From Vibrio sp. YMD68 (GTDB lineage Bacteria; Pseudomonadota; Gammaproteobacteria; Enterobacterales; Vibrionaceae): a stretch of DNA of 64,000 nucleotides. Of the stretch, positions 16,950 to 26,656 are shown in pieces. Both the position numbers and the translations under genes were made by a program. Each line of letters opens with the position of its first letter. Positions within the stretch are counted from its first letter, which is position 1. The DNA lies in the NCBI RefSeq assembly GCF_029958905.1, contig NZ_CP124614.1, positions 3,162,001 to 3,226,000 of the forward strand, written 5' to 3'. The notes beneath the pieces were generated by a model. The model did not search any database, was not told where the DNA came from, and saw only the letters and a program-made list of their open reading frames with translations.

Positions 16950-17981
16950 ATGAAGGTATTAAAACGTTCTGCTTTACTGGCAACACTGGCTGCACTGCAA
17001 GCTTGTTCCACCCACACCGCCTCAACAACCGCTGTTAAACCAATCAAAGCAAGCCTCGATAAACCTGAAACCGTTCAACCCCAAACGTTTGTGCTTCGTG
17101 GAGAAGTCGTCATCGGCCATGAGGTAAGCAGTATTACCCCGTGTGGAAGTAATAAACAGTTCTGGTTGGCGCTCGATTCTTTGCCACTCTCACCTGCACA
17201 ACATTTAGTTAAAACGCCCTACCAGCCTCTCTATGGAGAAGTGATAGGCCATCTTGTGACGCCAAGCCATCATGGCTTTGATTCTGATTTTGAAGCGCGC
17301 TTTATTGTGGATCAAATCAATCTGTTAACCGCTGAAAATCCCAATCGATGTCACCTGCCAACAAAAGCAACGGGTATGTATGGCACTGAACCCAATTGGT
17401 CAGCCAGATTTCAAGGCAGCGAGCTTATCTTCCAACGTATGGGTTTTGACGCTCTGGCGCTGACGATCACAAACAGTCAAATCTCAAGTGACCAACGTCA
17501 CTACATATTAGAAGACGGAGAACTCCAGTTAGAAGCCAAGAACTGCAGCGATGGTATGAGTGATAGCTTATTTGGTTGGCAAGCCCAGGTAACCCTAGCG
17601 AATGAGACATACAAGGGTTGCGCCACACTTTCTAACCAAGACGCAACAGCAGGTTGGAGCGGTATTTATAACGCTAAATCGACGGATAATAGTGGTTTCA
17701 ATGTTCAAGTAGAGTTATTCCCTGATCATACGGCAATCACCCAATACGATTATAATAACGGTGAGCCAGCGATTGTTGAGAAAGGCTATTGGCAGCAACT
17801 TAACGACAATCAAGTCCAGGTAGTCATGACTCATCATCAACGCCAATTTCTCCGCTCTGAGCGTATATTTACCCGAGAAGGAAATCAGTTGACTGCGACT
17901 CAAGAGAGAGTCGGCGATGTCCTCTACCCTATTGCCAATGGCGGATTAACGCTGTTTTCTGTCGATAGCATGGGCCAATAG
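16950..17981 (+). CDS. putative lipoprotein of unknown function
   Basis: Protein of 343 residues. The N-terminus MKVLKRSALLATLAALQAC is a lipoprotein signal with the acylated Cys at about 19 (Q at -2 is less usual), followed by a Thr/Ser/Ala linker. The rest has two parts: residues about 45-140 with four Cys-containing beta-type segments (PCGSNKQFWLAL), and a C-terminal part from about 220 with WSGIYNAKSTD, FPDHTAITQYDYNNGEPAIVEKGYW and a QFLRSERIFTREG-like end. This resembles outer-membrane copper-stress/NlpE or META-type beta domains only in general style, so I give no function. Confidence 0.75.
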   Translation: MKVLKRSALLATLAALQACSTHTASTTAVKPIKASLDKPETVQPQTFVLRGEVVIGHEVSSITPCGSNKQFWLALDSLPLSPAQHLVKTPYQPLYGEVIGHLVTPSHHGFDSDFEARFIVDQINLLTAENPNRCHLPTKATGMYGTEPNWSARFQGSELIFQRMGFDALALTITNSQISSDQRHYILEDGELQLEAKNCSDGMSDSLFGWQAQVTLANETYKGCATLSNQDATAGWSGIYNAKSTDNSGFNVQVELFPDHTAITQYDYNNGEPAIVEKGYWQQLNDNQVQVVMTHHQRQFLRSERIFTREGNQLTATQERVGDVLYPIANGGLTLFSVDSMGQ

Positions 17982-18000
17982 ATGAGTCGCCTAACAAACC

Positions 18001-18642
18001 ATGATATCGATGAATAACAAAGTATCCGCATGCCAACCATGCGCATGTACACATTGTCACTTGTCGCTGCACTGTGTCTGTGATTTGATTCCAACGATTG
18101 AATCGCCCATCCATATTGCGTTGTTGATGCACGAGAATGAACTCAAGCGAGAGACCAACAGCGGTCAGTGGTTATTGGCAAGCTTAACCAAGTGTACTCA
18201 GCACACTTGGCGGCGTAACACGCCCAGCGAGTCGTTGCTTGAATTAATGAACCAACCGGGTATCGAGCCGATGCTCTTATTTCCCAATGACTCAAGCCGC
18301 TGCGTTTCACAGACTAGGCCTCATTGGAATCAAGAGAATAACAACAAAACACCACTGTTTATTATTTTGGATGGCACTTGGCAAGAAGCGAAAAAGATGG
18401 CGAACAAGTCACCTTGGCTTGCACAATGCCAAACCGTACATTTGTCTCCCAGTACACGTTCGAATTATCAATTAAGGCGTAATCAAGCCGAAGGGCATTT
18501 ATGTACGTTAGAAGTCGGCGCAGAGCTGCTTCGACTGGCAGGCGCTGATCAAGCCTCTTCTCAGCTCACTGATTTTTTTCAGCACTATATGAAGGTTTAT
18601 CACGCTGACAAATGCGGTCATCAATATAAGAGCGAAGACTAA
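18001..18642 (+). CDS. DTW-domain tRNA-uridine aminocarboxypropyltransferase
   Basis: Protein of 213 residues with the DTW-family signatures: an N-terminal Cys-rich zinc motif (CQPCACTHCHLSLHCVC), HENELKRETNSGQW, and the name-giving DGTWQEAKKM, then LSPSTRSNYQLRRNQAEGHL and CTLEVGAE. The family transfers the 3-amino-3-carboxypropyl group from SAM to tRNA uridine (acp3U, E. coli TapT/YfiP). I leave the symbol blank because paralogues exist. Start at 18001 or 18010; neither has a strong ribosome binding site. Confidence 0.85.
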   Translation: MISMNNKVSACQPCACTHCHLSLHCVCDLIPTIESPIHIALLMHENELKRETNSGQWLLASLTKCTQHTWRRNTPSESLLELMNQPGIEPMLLFPNDSSRCVSQTRPHWNQENNNKTPLFIILDGTWQEAKKMANKSPWLAQCQTVHLSPSTRSNYQLRRNQAEGHLCTLEVGAELLRLAGADQASSQLTDFFQHYMKVYHADKCGHQYKSED

Positions 18643-18659
18643 CCCGTGTTAGCCATCGG

Positions 18660-19373
18660 TTATAAGTCGAGTAAGGAATCCAGTCGGTTTATTTCAACAT
18701 CGGGCAGGAGTCGGCTTCGCTGGTGGCGCATTAAGTCGGTATCTTGATCATTAAACCAACACGCCTGAAAACCACTATGTTTGGCACCGACTACATCTGT
18801 AATCAGATGATCACCCACATGCAAAATGTGCTTTGGGGCAACCTTCAAAAATTCTGAGGCTTTAACAAACAGGTCGTCTGCCGGTTTCGCCTTTCCATCT
18901 GGACCCGCTTTCAATACCAAAGAAAAATACGGATCGAGTGCAATCTTGTGAACATCAACATTCCCATTGGTGATCGCCACCAGCGGGTAACGCTGACTTA
19001 ACAGAGTCAAAACTCGATGGGTTTCATCCGGAACTTGAAACTGACTGCGCAGCTCCAATACTTTGTCAATGGTCTCTGTCGCTGCCAGATCCGCTTGTTC
19101 GTCGCTATAACCAAGTAACTTGAGCCCCTGACTGATTTGAGTAAAACGCCAACGTGTCACGTCATGTTTCAGCATCGGATCGTTGATCATTACATCCTTT
19201 TTAACCTGTTGCCACCACGCTAATGATCGCTGAGCACTGATAGGATGATTCTGATGCAGCCATTGCGTGATTTTTCTCTCAACACGCAAAATCACCGGAC
19301 GGTTATCATATAAGGTATCGTCAAGGTCAAACGTCATGGCTTGAATAGGCAATATACGGCGATAAAAGCGCAT
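18660..19373 (-). CDS. yigB: HAD phosphatase YigB
   Basis: HAD-IA phosphatase of 237 residues: motif I MTFDLDDTLYDN, motif II AITNGN, motif III Lys in PDGKAKPADDLF, motif IV HVGDHLITDVVGAK. E. coli YigB dephosphorylates the riboflavin intermediate 5-amino-6-(5-phosphoribitylamino)uracil. The ATG follows the xerC stop codon directly. Order dapF-DUF484-xerC-yigB is as in E. coli. Confidence 0.92.
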   Translation of the reverse strand: MRFYRRILPIQAMTFDLDDTLYDNRPVILRVERKITQWLHQNHPISAQRSLAWWQQVKKDVMINDPMLKHDVTRWRFTQISQGLKLLGYSDEQADLAATETIDKVLELRSQFQVPDETHRVLTLLSQRYPLVAITNGNVDVHKIALDPYFSLVLKAGPDGKAKPADDLFVKASEFLKVAPKHILHVGDHLITDVVGAKHSGFQACWFNDQDTDLMRHQRSRLLPDVEINRLDSLLDL

Positions 19374-20306
19374 CTATTTTTTGTCCTTTTTCTTGGCTCT
19401 TGGATGGGCTTGATCGTAAGCCTGTGCAAGATGCTGAAAATCTAAGTGCGTATAGATCTGGGTCGTCGAAATATTTTCATGGCCCAATAATTCCTGCACT
19501 GCACGCAAGTTATTACTGGATTCAAGAACATGAGTCGCAAACGAGTGGCGTAATTTATGCGGGCTGATATGACTCGCTATGCCTTGTTTTTGCCCCCACT
19601 CTGCCATGCGCTTTTGCACATTACGATGGGAAATTCGCACGCCAGTCTTGGAAACAAACAGCGCTTTTTCATCGTTATTTGCCATGCTTGAACGGTATTT
19701 AAGCCATTGAGCAACCCATATCTTAGCTTCACCAGAAAAGGGGACTTTACGCTCTTTGTCTCCCTTACCGATAACTCGAATTTCACCCGCACTGGCACGA
19801 ATATCTTTGATGTTAATGCTGACTAACTCCGCTAAGCGAAGCCCTGCACCGTACATCAACTCCATCATGGCACGATCGCGAACTGAAAGCGGATCATCGC
19901 CACTGTCGACGTCAAGCAACTGCCCGACTTCATCAACATCAAGATTTTTGGGTAAAGGTCGTTGCTTACGAGGTGCGGATACCCCTTTCGCAGGATTGGC
20001 ACTGAGCTCACCGCGAAGAATGAGAAAATCGAAAAAGCTTCTTAAGCACGAAAGACGAGTCGCTAAACTGCTCGCTTTCATTCCATCTCTCATGCCTTTA
20101 CTAGCAAGCTGCCTTACCCAAGCGGCATCGACATCGCGCCACTCAGTAAGATTCATCGCGCTCAGCTGCATCGCCATGGTTTCTAACTGCTGTTTATAGT
20201 TTCGTTGAGTATGCAGGCTTAGCCCTTTCTCGCTTCTAAGATATTCATAAAAGCGTTCTAAGGGCCGTTGTAAACTATGAGGAAGTGTTGCTGTAGGCTC
20301 GTTCAT
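19374..20306 (-). CDS. xerC: tyrosine recombinase XerC
   Basis: Acts with XerD at dif to resolve chromosome dimers. The N-terminal SAM-like domain covers about residues 15-95; the catalytic domain has the Arg in MYGAGLRLAELV, Lys in RVIGKGDKERKVPF, HKLRHSFATHVLE (His, Arg), LLGHENISTTQIYTH (His, Tyr). Length 310 residues is usual. Overlaps the end of the DUF484 gene by 32 bases, indicating coupling. Confidence 0.96.
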   Translation of the reverse strand: MNEPTATLPHSLQRPLERFYEYLRSEKGLSLHTQRNYKQQLETMAMQLSAMNLTEWRDVDAAWVRQLASKGMRDGMKASSLATRLSCLRSFFDFLILRGELSANPAKGVSAPRKQRPLPKNLDVDEVGQLLDVDSGDDPLSVRDRAMMELMYGAGLRLAELVSINIKDIRASAGEIRVIGKGDKERKVPFSGEAKIWVAQWLKYRSSMANNDEKALFVSKTGVRISHRNVQKRMAEWGQKQGIASHISPHKLRHSFATHVLESSNNLRAVQELLGHENISTTQIYTHLDFQHLAQAYDQAHPRAKKKDKK

Positions 20307-20988
20307 TATCGATCACTTGCCAAGGAAGAGTGCTGATTAAATGTGAGACTACCAAGCCTAGGTGGCGCAAAAACAAGGTATCCATATGAGGCTGAAAATG
20401 CCCACCATCATCGCTAGAGAAAACCAGAACGCCAAGGGTTTTGTCTTTTCCTAACGGAAGCACGACATAAGAACCCAGCTCAGGAGCGCGCGAATGTTCC
20501 CCTAACAACTCTAGCCGATCAACCTTACGTAAACGTCCTAAATAAGCGGGCTTACCGTTGAGGTGATTCAAAGAAAAACGTTGGATTTTTTCTTGGCTCG
20601 TCATGTACTTGGCCGCTTGGGCATCAGTCAATCGAACATACGCTTTTAAAGACAGTGCCTTGGCTTTCGTTTCAATCGCAGCAAAAACGCTATTCAGATC
20701 TTGGCATTTCAGCACTTGCTCTTGAAGATCCATAAACTCATGGAACGTATGGTCATTTTTAGCCGCTAGTGACATCAGCGTGGTGATTTCTTCTTCAAGC
20801 TCTTCAATGCGTTGGCGCTGCCTATTGAGCTGCACATGAACCAGAGACACCGCCCCTTGTTCTTGATGAGGCAATGAAAGGCGATCAACCAATGCTTTAC
20901 GTTGCAAAAAGAAATCGGGGTTGTCTTTGAGATACTCGGCAACCACTTCAGCGGTTAACGTATCCGCTTCTATATGAGACAAAATCAT
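20275..20988 (-). CDS. DUF484 family protein
   Basis: Protein of 237 residues, GAF-like fold by family. It starts with TAEVVAEYLKDNPDFFLQRKALVDRLSLPH, typical of DUF484, followed by a helical segment (about residues 50-85) and a C-terminal domain with GSYVVLPLGKDKTLGVLVFSSDD. It occupies the position of E. coli yigA between dapF and xerC. Function unknown. Confidence 0.9.
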   Translation of the reverse strand: MILSHIEADTLTAEVVAEYLKDNPDFFLQRKALVDRLSLPHQEQGAVSLVHVQLNRQRQRIEELEEEITTLMSLAAKNDHTFHEFMDLQEQVLKCQDLNSVFAAIETKAKALSLKAYVRLTDAQAAKYMTSQEKIQRFSLNHLNGKPAYLGRLRKVDRLELLGEHSRAPELGSYVVLPLGKDKTLGVLVFSSDDGGHFQPHMDTLFLRHLGLVVSHLISTLPWQVIDNERAYSNTSS

Positions 20989-21070
20989 TCCTTAATTAGC
21001 TGTTATGAGCTAAGTAATGCTTAGTTAATGAGTAAGAAGGCGTTAACAAAAGTGAGCCAACAAAACTGAA

Positions 21071-21901
21071 TTAACAAGAAAGCTGACCATCAAAAACATG
21101 GGTCGCTGGGCCTGTCATATACAGAGGATGGCCTGGGCCTTGCCACTCAATATACAAAGAGCCACCAGGTAAATGGACCGTGACTGAGCTATCGAGCAAC
21201 CCCTGAACAATCCCTACCGCAACCGCTCCGCAAGCACCACTGCCACATGCTTGGGTTTCACCAGCTCCGCGCTCATAGACACGTAATCGAACTTCATCAC
21301 GGCTAATGACTTGCATAAAGCCTGCATTAACTCGCTCAGGAAAGCGCTCGTGGGATTCCAACAATGGCCCTAACCTGTCGACATCGGTCGTGTCGAGGTC
21401 ATCGACGACAGTAACCACATGAGGATTACCCATGCTAACAGCGCCACAGAAGAGAGTATCTTCATCCGTACGTAAGATGTATGTCTTCTCGGTTTGCTTG
21501 GCTTTAAAAGGAATTTTGCTCGGTTCAAATACAGGTTCACCCATATTTGCCGTGACCTGATCATCCTCTTCAATCGCCAGTGTCATCTTGCCTTTCTTGG
21601 TACTCACATTCACCGTAAATTTATTAGTGAGACCTTTCATCCGCACAAATCTAGCGAAGCAGCGAGCACCGTTTCCGCACTGCTCAACTTCACTGCCATC
21701 CGCGTTAAAAATACGGTAATGGAAATCAGTTTCCGGATCATAAGGGGCTTCAACCACCAACAACTGGTCAAAACCAACACCAGTATGTCGATTCGCCAAG
21801 CGACGAATCAAATCTGGCGAGAAGAAAATATTTTGGGTAATGCAATCAACAACCATAAAGTCATTACCCAATCCGTGCATTTTAGAAAAATGGAAATGCA
21901 T
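21071..21901 (-). CDS. dapF: diaminopimelate epimerase
   Basis: Converts LL- to meso-diaminopimelate for lysine and peptidoglycan. The two catalytic Cys are in [13 protein letters not shown] (about Cys 75) and QACGSGACG (about Cys 217). [15 protein letters not shown] and [12 protein letters not shown] are family motifs. Length 276 residues. It starts ten bases after lysA, so the last two steps of lysine synthesis are in one unit. Confidence 0.97.
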   Translation of the reverse strand: MHFHFSKMHGLGNDFMVVDCITQNIFFSPDLIRRLANRHTGVGFDQLLVVEAPYDPETDFHYRIFNADGSEVEQCGNGARCFARFVRMKGLTNKFTVNVSTKKGKMTLAIEEDDQVTANMGEPVFEPSKIPFKAKQTEKTYILRTDEDTLFCGAVSMGNPHVVTVVDDLDTTDVDRLGPLLESHERFPERVNAGFMQVISRDEVRLRVYERGAGETQACGSGACGAVAVGIVQGLLDSSVTVHLPGGSLYIEWQGPGHPLYMTGPATHVFDGQLSC

Positions 21902-21911
21902 AGTACTACTG

Positions 21912-23165
21912 TTACTCCGGTAAGATGTTCTCTAAAGCCCAAAGACTAGACAGCTCTTCACGCTGACGAACTAAGTGCGTTTTATCACCGTCAACCATGA
22001 CTTCTGCAACACGAGCACGTGTGTTGTAGTTTGATGACATAACAAATCCATAGGCTCCCGCGGAACGAATCGCCAGTAAATCGCCTTCAGCAAGCACCAA
22101 GCTACGGTCTTTACCTAAAAAGTCGCCCGTTTCACAAATCGGGCCGACAATATCATACGTCTTCGCTTCACCTTGTCTTGGAACCACTGGCACAATATCT
22201 TGCCATGCTTGGTAAAGCGCAGGGCGCATTAAGTCGTTCATTGCTGCATCAATAATGGCGAAATTCTTATGCTCGGTATGTTTCACAAACTCAACTTTGG
22301 TCAATAACACACCAGCGTTCGCAGCGATGGCTCGGCCTGGTTCAAAAATCAGCTCGAGATCAGGATGATTGCCTAAACGAGACAGAAGCGCTTTCGCGTA
22401 ATCCGTCGGCTGTGGCGGTTGTTCATCTCGGTACACAACACCTAAACCACCACCCACATCAAGGTGGACAATATCGATGCCATCGGCTTTCAATTGATCA
22501 ATTAACGTGAGTAATCGATCCGTTGCATCGATGAAAGGTTCAAGATCCGTCAATTGCGACCCAATGTGGCAATCAATGCCTTGGATATTGAGGTTCTCAA
22601 GACTTTGAGCAAATTTGTACACCGCAGGCGCTCTATCAAACGCGATGCCAAATTTGTTGTCGCGCAAACCTGTAGAAATATAAGGGTGAGTATTGGCATC
22701 CACATCGGGATTAATACGTAACGAAATCGGAGCAATCACTCCAAGCGACTGAGCCACTTTATTTAAACGCTCTAGCTCTGACTCCGATTCAACATTAAAA
22801 CACTTGATCTCAAGCTCTAATGCACGCTTCATTTCCGCTTCAGTTTTACCAACACCCGAAAAAACTACTTTCTTTGGATCGCCACCAGCAGCGATAACGC
22901 GTTCAAGTTCACCCGCCGAAACAATATCAAACCCTGAACCAATACGAGCCAATGCGTTCAACACGCCTAGGTTGGAGTTTGCTTTTACGGCATAACAGAC
23001 AAGATGCGGGTGATCACCAACAGATTTATCAAATGCGTTCCAATGGCGTTCAAGCGTTGCTCGTGAGTAAACATATAAAGGCGAGCCATATTGCTCAACT
23101 AAGCTCGTTAGCGCTGTATCTTCAGCCCATAACTGGCCATCATCCTGGTAGTTGAAATAATCCAA
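21912..23165 (-). CDS. lysA: diaminopimelate decarboxylase
   Basis: PLP enzyme making L-lysine from meso-diaminopimelate. Visible motifs are the PLP-binding Lys in CYAVKANSN (about 60), [26 protein letters not shown] and the active-site [11 protein letters not shown]. Length 417 residues is normal. It lies between lptM and dapF, a Vibrio arrangement; in E. coli lysA is elsewhere. No lysine riboswitch fits in the 56-bp upstream gap. Confidence 0.97.
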   Translation of the reverse strand: MDYFNYQDDGQLWAEDTALTSLVEQYGSPLYVYSRATLERHWNAFDKSVGDHPHLVCYAVKANSNLGVLNALARIGSGFDIVSAGELERVIAAGGDPKKVVFSGVGKTEAEMKRALELEIKCFNVESESELERLNKVAQSLGVIAPISLRINPDVDANTHPYISTGLRDNKFGIAFDRAPAVYKFAQSLENLNIQGIDCHIGSQLTDLEPFIDATDRLLTLIDQLKADGIDIVHLDVGGGLGVVYRDEQPPQPTDYAKALLSRLGNHPDLELIFEPGRAIAANAGVLLTKVEFVKHTEHKNFAIIDAAMNDLMRPALYQAWQDIVPVVPRQGEAKTYDIVGPICETGDFLGKDRSLVLAEGDLLAIRSAGAYGFVMSSNYNTRARVAEVMVDGDKTHLVRQREELSSLWALENILPE

Positions 23166-23221
23166 AGTGTTTTCCTTTCTAAATTAGACTGATCTTTCTT
23201 ATTTATTGTGTTTGTTTTATT

Positions 23222-23338
23222 TTATTGAGCTTGTTCATTTTGTGGCGCTTCTTCTGGCATGTACAGTCCGCCAGTTTGCCCACACCCTGCAATGGTAAAA
23301 ATAGAGAGCATAAAAAGTGCTACAATCGATTTTTTCAT
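23222..23338 (-). CDS. lptM: small lipoprotein LptM (YifL family)
   Basis: Lipoprotein of 38 residues: signal MKKSIVALFMLSIFTIAGC with the acylated Cys at 19, then GQTGGLYMPEE, the conserved family stretch. LptM assists assembly of the LptD lipopolysaccharide translocon. The ATG at 23338 is chosen since it gives a proper signal; the longer frame to 23437 has no signal. First gene of lptM-lysA-dapF-DUF484-xerC-yigB. Confidence 0.9.
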   Translation of the reverse strand: MKKSIVALFMLSIFTIAGCGQTGGLYMPEEAPQNEQAQ

Positions 23339-23413
23339 TTTGCATCTCGTGATTATTGATTCAATGCCCCCTATAATCGCACCACAGTCTAGAAAAGCAA
23401 TAGGATAACAACG

Positions 23414-23728
23414 ATGAACGATATGGAATTTCATCAACAGGTCGATTTACAAATACAGAGCATTGAAGATGCGATTGATGAATCAGGTGCAGATATTGAT
23501 TTTGAAGCGTCTGGAAATGTGCTGACCTTAGAGTTTGATGATAGAAGTCAAATCATCATAAACCGCCAAGAACCGATGCATGAAATATGGTTAGCATCGA
23601 AATCAGGGGGGTTTCACTTCAAGTTTATCGATCAACAATGGATTTGCTCAAAGACCGGAATGGAACTTTTCACTATGGTAAAACAGGAATGTGAAAAGCA
23701 CGCGAATGAAAGCATCGATTGGCCTTAG
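23414..23728 (+). CDS. cyaY: frataxin-like iron protein CyaY
   Basis: Frataxin homologue of 104 residues modulating iron-sulfur assembly through IscS. The acidic first helix (QQVDLQIQSIEDAIDESGAD) carries the iron-binding Glu/Asp, followed by EFDDRSQIIINRQEPMHEIWLAS and GGFHFKF. It lies between lptM and cyaA, as in E. coli (divergent from lptM). Confidence 0.96.
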   Translation: MNDMEFHQQVDLQIQSIEDAIDESGADIDFEASGNVLTLEFDDRSQIIINRQEPMHEIWLASKSGGFHFKFIDQQWICSKTGMELFTMVKQECEKHANESIDWP

Positions 23729-23751
23729 AGACAATTCTCAGGCTTTAAAGC

Positions 23752-23784
23752 AATAAAAAGAGTACGTAATGTACTCTTTTTATT
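23752..23784. terminator. bidirectional terminator between cyaY and cyaA
   Basis: A 14-bp stem (AATAAAAAGAGTAC and complement) with a five-base loop. It reaches the last base of the convergent cyaA gene, and both strands end in T-rich runs. Confidence 0.85.
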
Positions 23785-26354
23785 TATGCATTAGCTACTC
23801 TCGATGGCTTGGAATAAGCCGTATTATCATTTCTATAAGGGACAACATAACAATCCCCTTCCTCTGGATGCACGATTTGATAGTACTGAGGCAAATTGAA
23901 ATTAATGGCGTCACAGGACGCTAAGGTTTCATCTTTAGCGGAAGTATAAAAAGTATTGACGCTTGTAATCATGTCATCTTTTTCACCACTAAACTGATGG
24001 TAAACTTCGCTCAAGTTATTTTCGTCTAACACATAAATATTGAAGCCCTGATCGGTATCTTCAAAGAAAAATTGCACTAAGCCTTCACTCGCAAAGCCAT
24101 CAATGACAACGGGCAGCTCACAATCTTGCTCTTTGTCGATCATCAATAGTGGAGAGCCATTGAGCTTATTGGTGGAAATACTCCGATAGAAATCGATAGA
24201 ATTCTCTAATTTCTGAACGGAGACACCTCGTCTCTCAAAAAACAATCCATACATCTGCTGCCCAATACGCATCGCTTTGAATCGGCGGCGTTTTTCTTTT
24301 TCAATCGGCTTCAAACGTAAATCGATACACTCAGCAAGCAATTGGTATACGGTATTTCGAATCACACCACGAAAATTTTTGGCGTAACAGAAAACATCGA
24401 CAGATTCCGGTGGTATCGCATCTTGATGCATTTTTCCTAACACGGTTTTCAGTGCATCTAAAATCGCCGTTTCGCCCTGAAAATGCAGAGTTCGTACTTC
24501 ATGCCATGAATTACGATAAACCAAATCCACGCTGCCAATTAAGCTCTTCTGCTCTTTATCAAAGCTGAAAATATCAATATCTTTCATATCAACACGCATA
24601 GTCTTGGTGTTGATGTCCGCCGTGGGATCACTTTCAAAATTGATAAACATAGCCAACTGGCTAATTTCACATGGGCTTGCCAACGCTTGCATCGTTGGGC
24701 GACGTTTACGCAAAGAGAAGGTATTGCGCAGATCACTCACCATCTGATAGAACTTATCAATGTCTAACTGAGCTTTACGAACAACCGAGTGCAAACGGGT
24801 CGATTCGGTAATCATTCCATTAAAGAATGCCCATGCCACTAACTTACTGAGGTATTCATGATGCTCGAGGTTTGGCTGACCTATAATACGATGCGGTATT
24901 AATGGCTGCTTATACAAATACCAACCGGGTAAATTGGAATGACTGTTTTGAACTTCAATGAAGGTTAAATCCGGTTCATGTAAATCAGGAGAAATCTGCG
25001 GATTAAGTAATGTCACCTTACCTGGAAGCACTTCGAATGCGGCGTAGAGCTTACGAGCCAAGATACTAATATCTTGAGGGCTAATGGCTGAGGTAATGTC
25101 ATTTTTTCGAGCGAACTGAATCAGGTTTCGATAGCTGAGCATTAGAGCATCAAGCAAGGCATGATGCACAACCTTGATCTGCTCTACTTTCCAATGGCGA
25201 CGATCATCGAGTTCAGTAATCACGTCCGAACCCCAATTCCAATGCTTCGTCATGTCAGCGAGAGCTTCACGACGCCACGCTACAGAACCGACACCAGCTT
25301 CTCTAGAGAGCTTTTCATGTGTTTTTAAATAAAAGCAACGTCGTACCAGATCCAACCGCGATTCATCGCCGATTCGCTCTAGGTAGCGCGTCACTTTCTC
25401 AAGCATCAAATAATAAGCATCCATCCCATACAAATCGGGCTCATCAGCAAAGAAACGTCGCTTAGTATCGAGACTTAATAATTGCGTATTTGGGTATTCC
25501 CATGAATATGCTTCAAGCAATATCGCTTTAAGTACCGACTTATAGGGAGAATCAATACTTTTATATAACTGCCACAAGTTTGAGCCAAAATACTCTTCTG
25601 CCGGAATGCGATTAAGTTTGCCAAAGTTGATCCACTCACTGCAGTCAATACCACCGCGAGCACAAAGCTGTTTTACATAATCGTCGTAGCACTCTTCCAT
25701 TTCAGGAGGAACGATTTGCCACAACAATCGCTGCCCCGCGAGACGAACAGCTGAACGATAAAATTCATCAAGAAGAAGTAAATGTTGAGAGGAGCCACAG
25801 TTGTCACCGGTCATCTCTTCAGAGTGGTTATGCTTAAACCGTGTTTCATCCATCAAAAAGAAGTTAGCTTCAATACCCTGAGTTTTAGCCCAATCGGTAA
25901 TACTTAAACACTTATTCGTCAGGGTTGCTCTATGCTCGGCTGTCATATTGGGTGAAATACACACCCATATATCTAAATCACTCGACGTGCTCTGGCCAAT
26001 AGAAGATGTGCTGCCCATGGTATACAAACCCAAAATAGCAGGCGCATTAGAGGTTTTTAATGAGTGATTAACTGTCTTTTCAGTGTCTTCAATGTATTGA
26101 CGTTGACTATCCGAGGCTTCAAAAGAGAGAATGCCGTGTGGCGCTTCACCGCCTGAATAACCTGGAATAATAGGGTGGTCAAAATGAAAAAGAAGCGGGA
26201 TAAGGTTAAATACACGCTGACCTTGCAGATCCATTAGCGCCAGCGCACGCTCAATGCGTTGCTGGTTCAAGCGGTCTAATCGTTGGATTAAAGTCTGTGT
26301 ATAAGCCTGCAAGGGTGTTTCCTTGATTGAATTATAGTGTTGTGTTTCGTTCAT
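23784..26354 (-). CDS. cyaA: class I adenylate cyclase
   Basis: Makes cAMP from ATP for CRP signalling. The N-terminal catalytic domain has the nucleotidyltransferase motif GSTSSIGQSTSSDLDIW (about 114-130, with the two Asp of the DLD pair), and the C-terminal half is the regulatory region that responds to the PTS in enterics. Length is 856 residues with the ATG at 26354, preceded by GAAAG; an in-frame TTG at 26378 would add eight residues. Divergent from hemC, as in E. coli. Confidence 0.96.
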   Translation of the reverse strand: MNETQHYNSIKETPLQAYTQTLIQRLDRLNQQRIERALALMDLQGQRVFNLIPLLFHFDHPIIPGYSGGEAPHGILSFEASDSQRQYIEDTEKTVNHSLKTSNAPAILGLYTMGSTSSIGQSTSSDLDIWVCISPNMTAEHRATLTNKCLSITDWAKTQGIEANFFLMDETRFKHNHSEEMTGDNCGSSQHLLLLDEFYRSAVRLAGQRLLWQIVPPEMEECYDDYVKQLCARGGIDCSEWINFGKLNRIPAEEYFGSNLWQLYKSIDSPYKSVLKAILLEAYSWEYPNTQLLSLDTKRRFFADEPDLYGMDAYYLMLEKVTRYLERIGDESRLDLVRRCFYLKTHEKLSREAGVGSVAWRREALADMTKHWNWGSDVITELDDRRHWKVEQIKVVHHALLDALMLSYRNLIQFARKNDITSAISPQDISILARKLYAAFEVLPGKVTLLNPQISPDLHEPDLTFIEVQNSHSNLPGWYLYKQPLIPHRIIGQPNLEHHEYLSKLVAWAFFNGMITESTRLHSVVRKAQLDIDKFYQMVSDLRNTFSLRKRRPTMQALASPCEISQLAMFINFESDPTADINTKTMRVDMKDIDIFSFDKEQKSLIGSVDLVYRNSWHEVRTLHFQGETAILDALKTVLGKMHQDAIPPESVDVFCYAKNFRGVIRNTVYQLLAECIDLRLKPIEKEKRRRFKAMRIGQQMYGLFFERRGVSVQKLENSIDFYRSISTNKLNGSPLLMIDKEQDCELPVVIDGFASEGLVQFFFEDTDQGFNIYVLDENNLSEVYHQFSGEKDDMITSVNTFYTSAKDETLASCDAINFNLPQYYQIVHPEEGDCYVVPYRNDNTAYSKPSRVANA

Positions 26355-26523
26355 CTTTCGAGCAAACCACAATAACAAAACGTGATCAATCTAACACTTT
26401 TTATTGATTTGGTAAAGAATTGAACCGAGTTCAAACAAAAAAGCCATTTCTGCATCTTCGATTTCTAATTTTTACCTAGTGTCGTAGTTAACTCGCATTC
26501 CTAACAATAGGTCACATCACAAA

Positions 26524-26539
26524 TGCGAGATATCTCACA
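26524..26539. promoter_or_regulatory. candidate CRP site in the cyaA-hemC gap
   Basis: TGCGAGATATCTCACA matches TGTGA-N6-TCACA with one mismatch and is otherwise a perfect dyad. It lies 169 bases upstream of cyaA and 117 upstream of hemC. E. coli cyaA is repressed by CRP, so feedback here is plausible. The whole 302-bp gap (26355-26656) holds the divergent promoters; I see no gene in it. Confidence 0.5.
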
Positions 26540-26656
26540 TAATTTTCAGCTAATTGTACCATCTCATCCCCAATTTTATAACCAAGTGATCTAGTAGTAA
26601 TACTTTCAGAATGGGAGTGGTAGGATTAAGAAAAATATCAATCGACGAAGACACCT

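Noticed and set aside
23166..23221. Lysine riboswitch upstream of lysA
   Set aside because: The gap is only 56 bases, too short for the aptamer, and has no matching stems.
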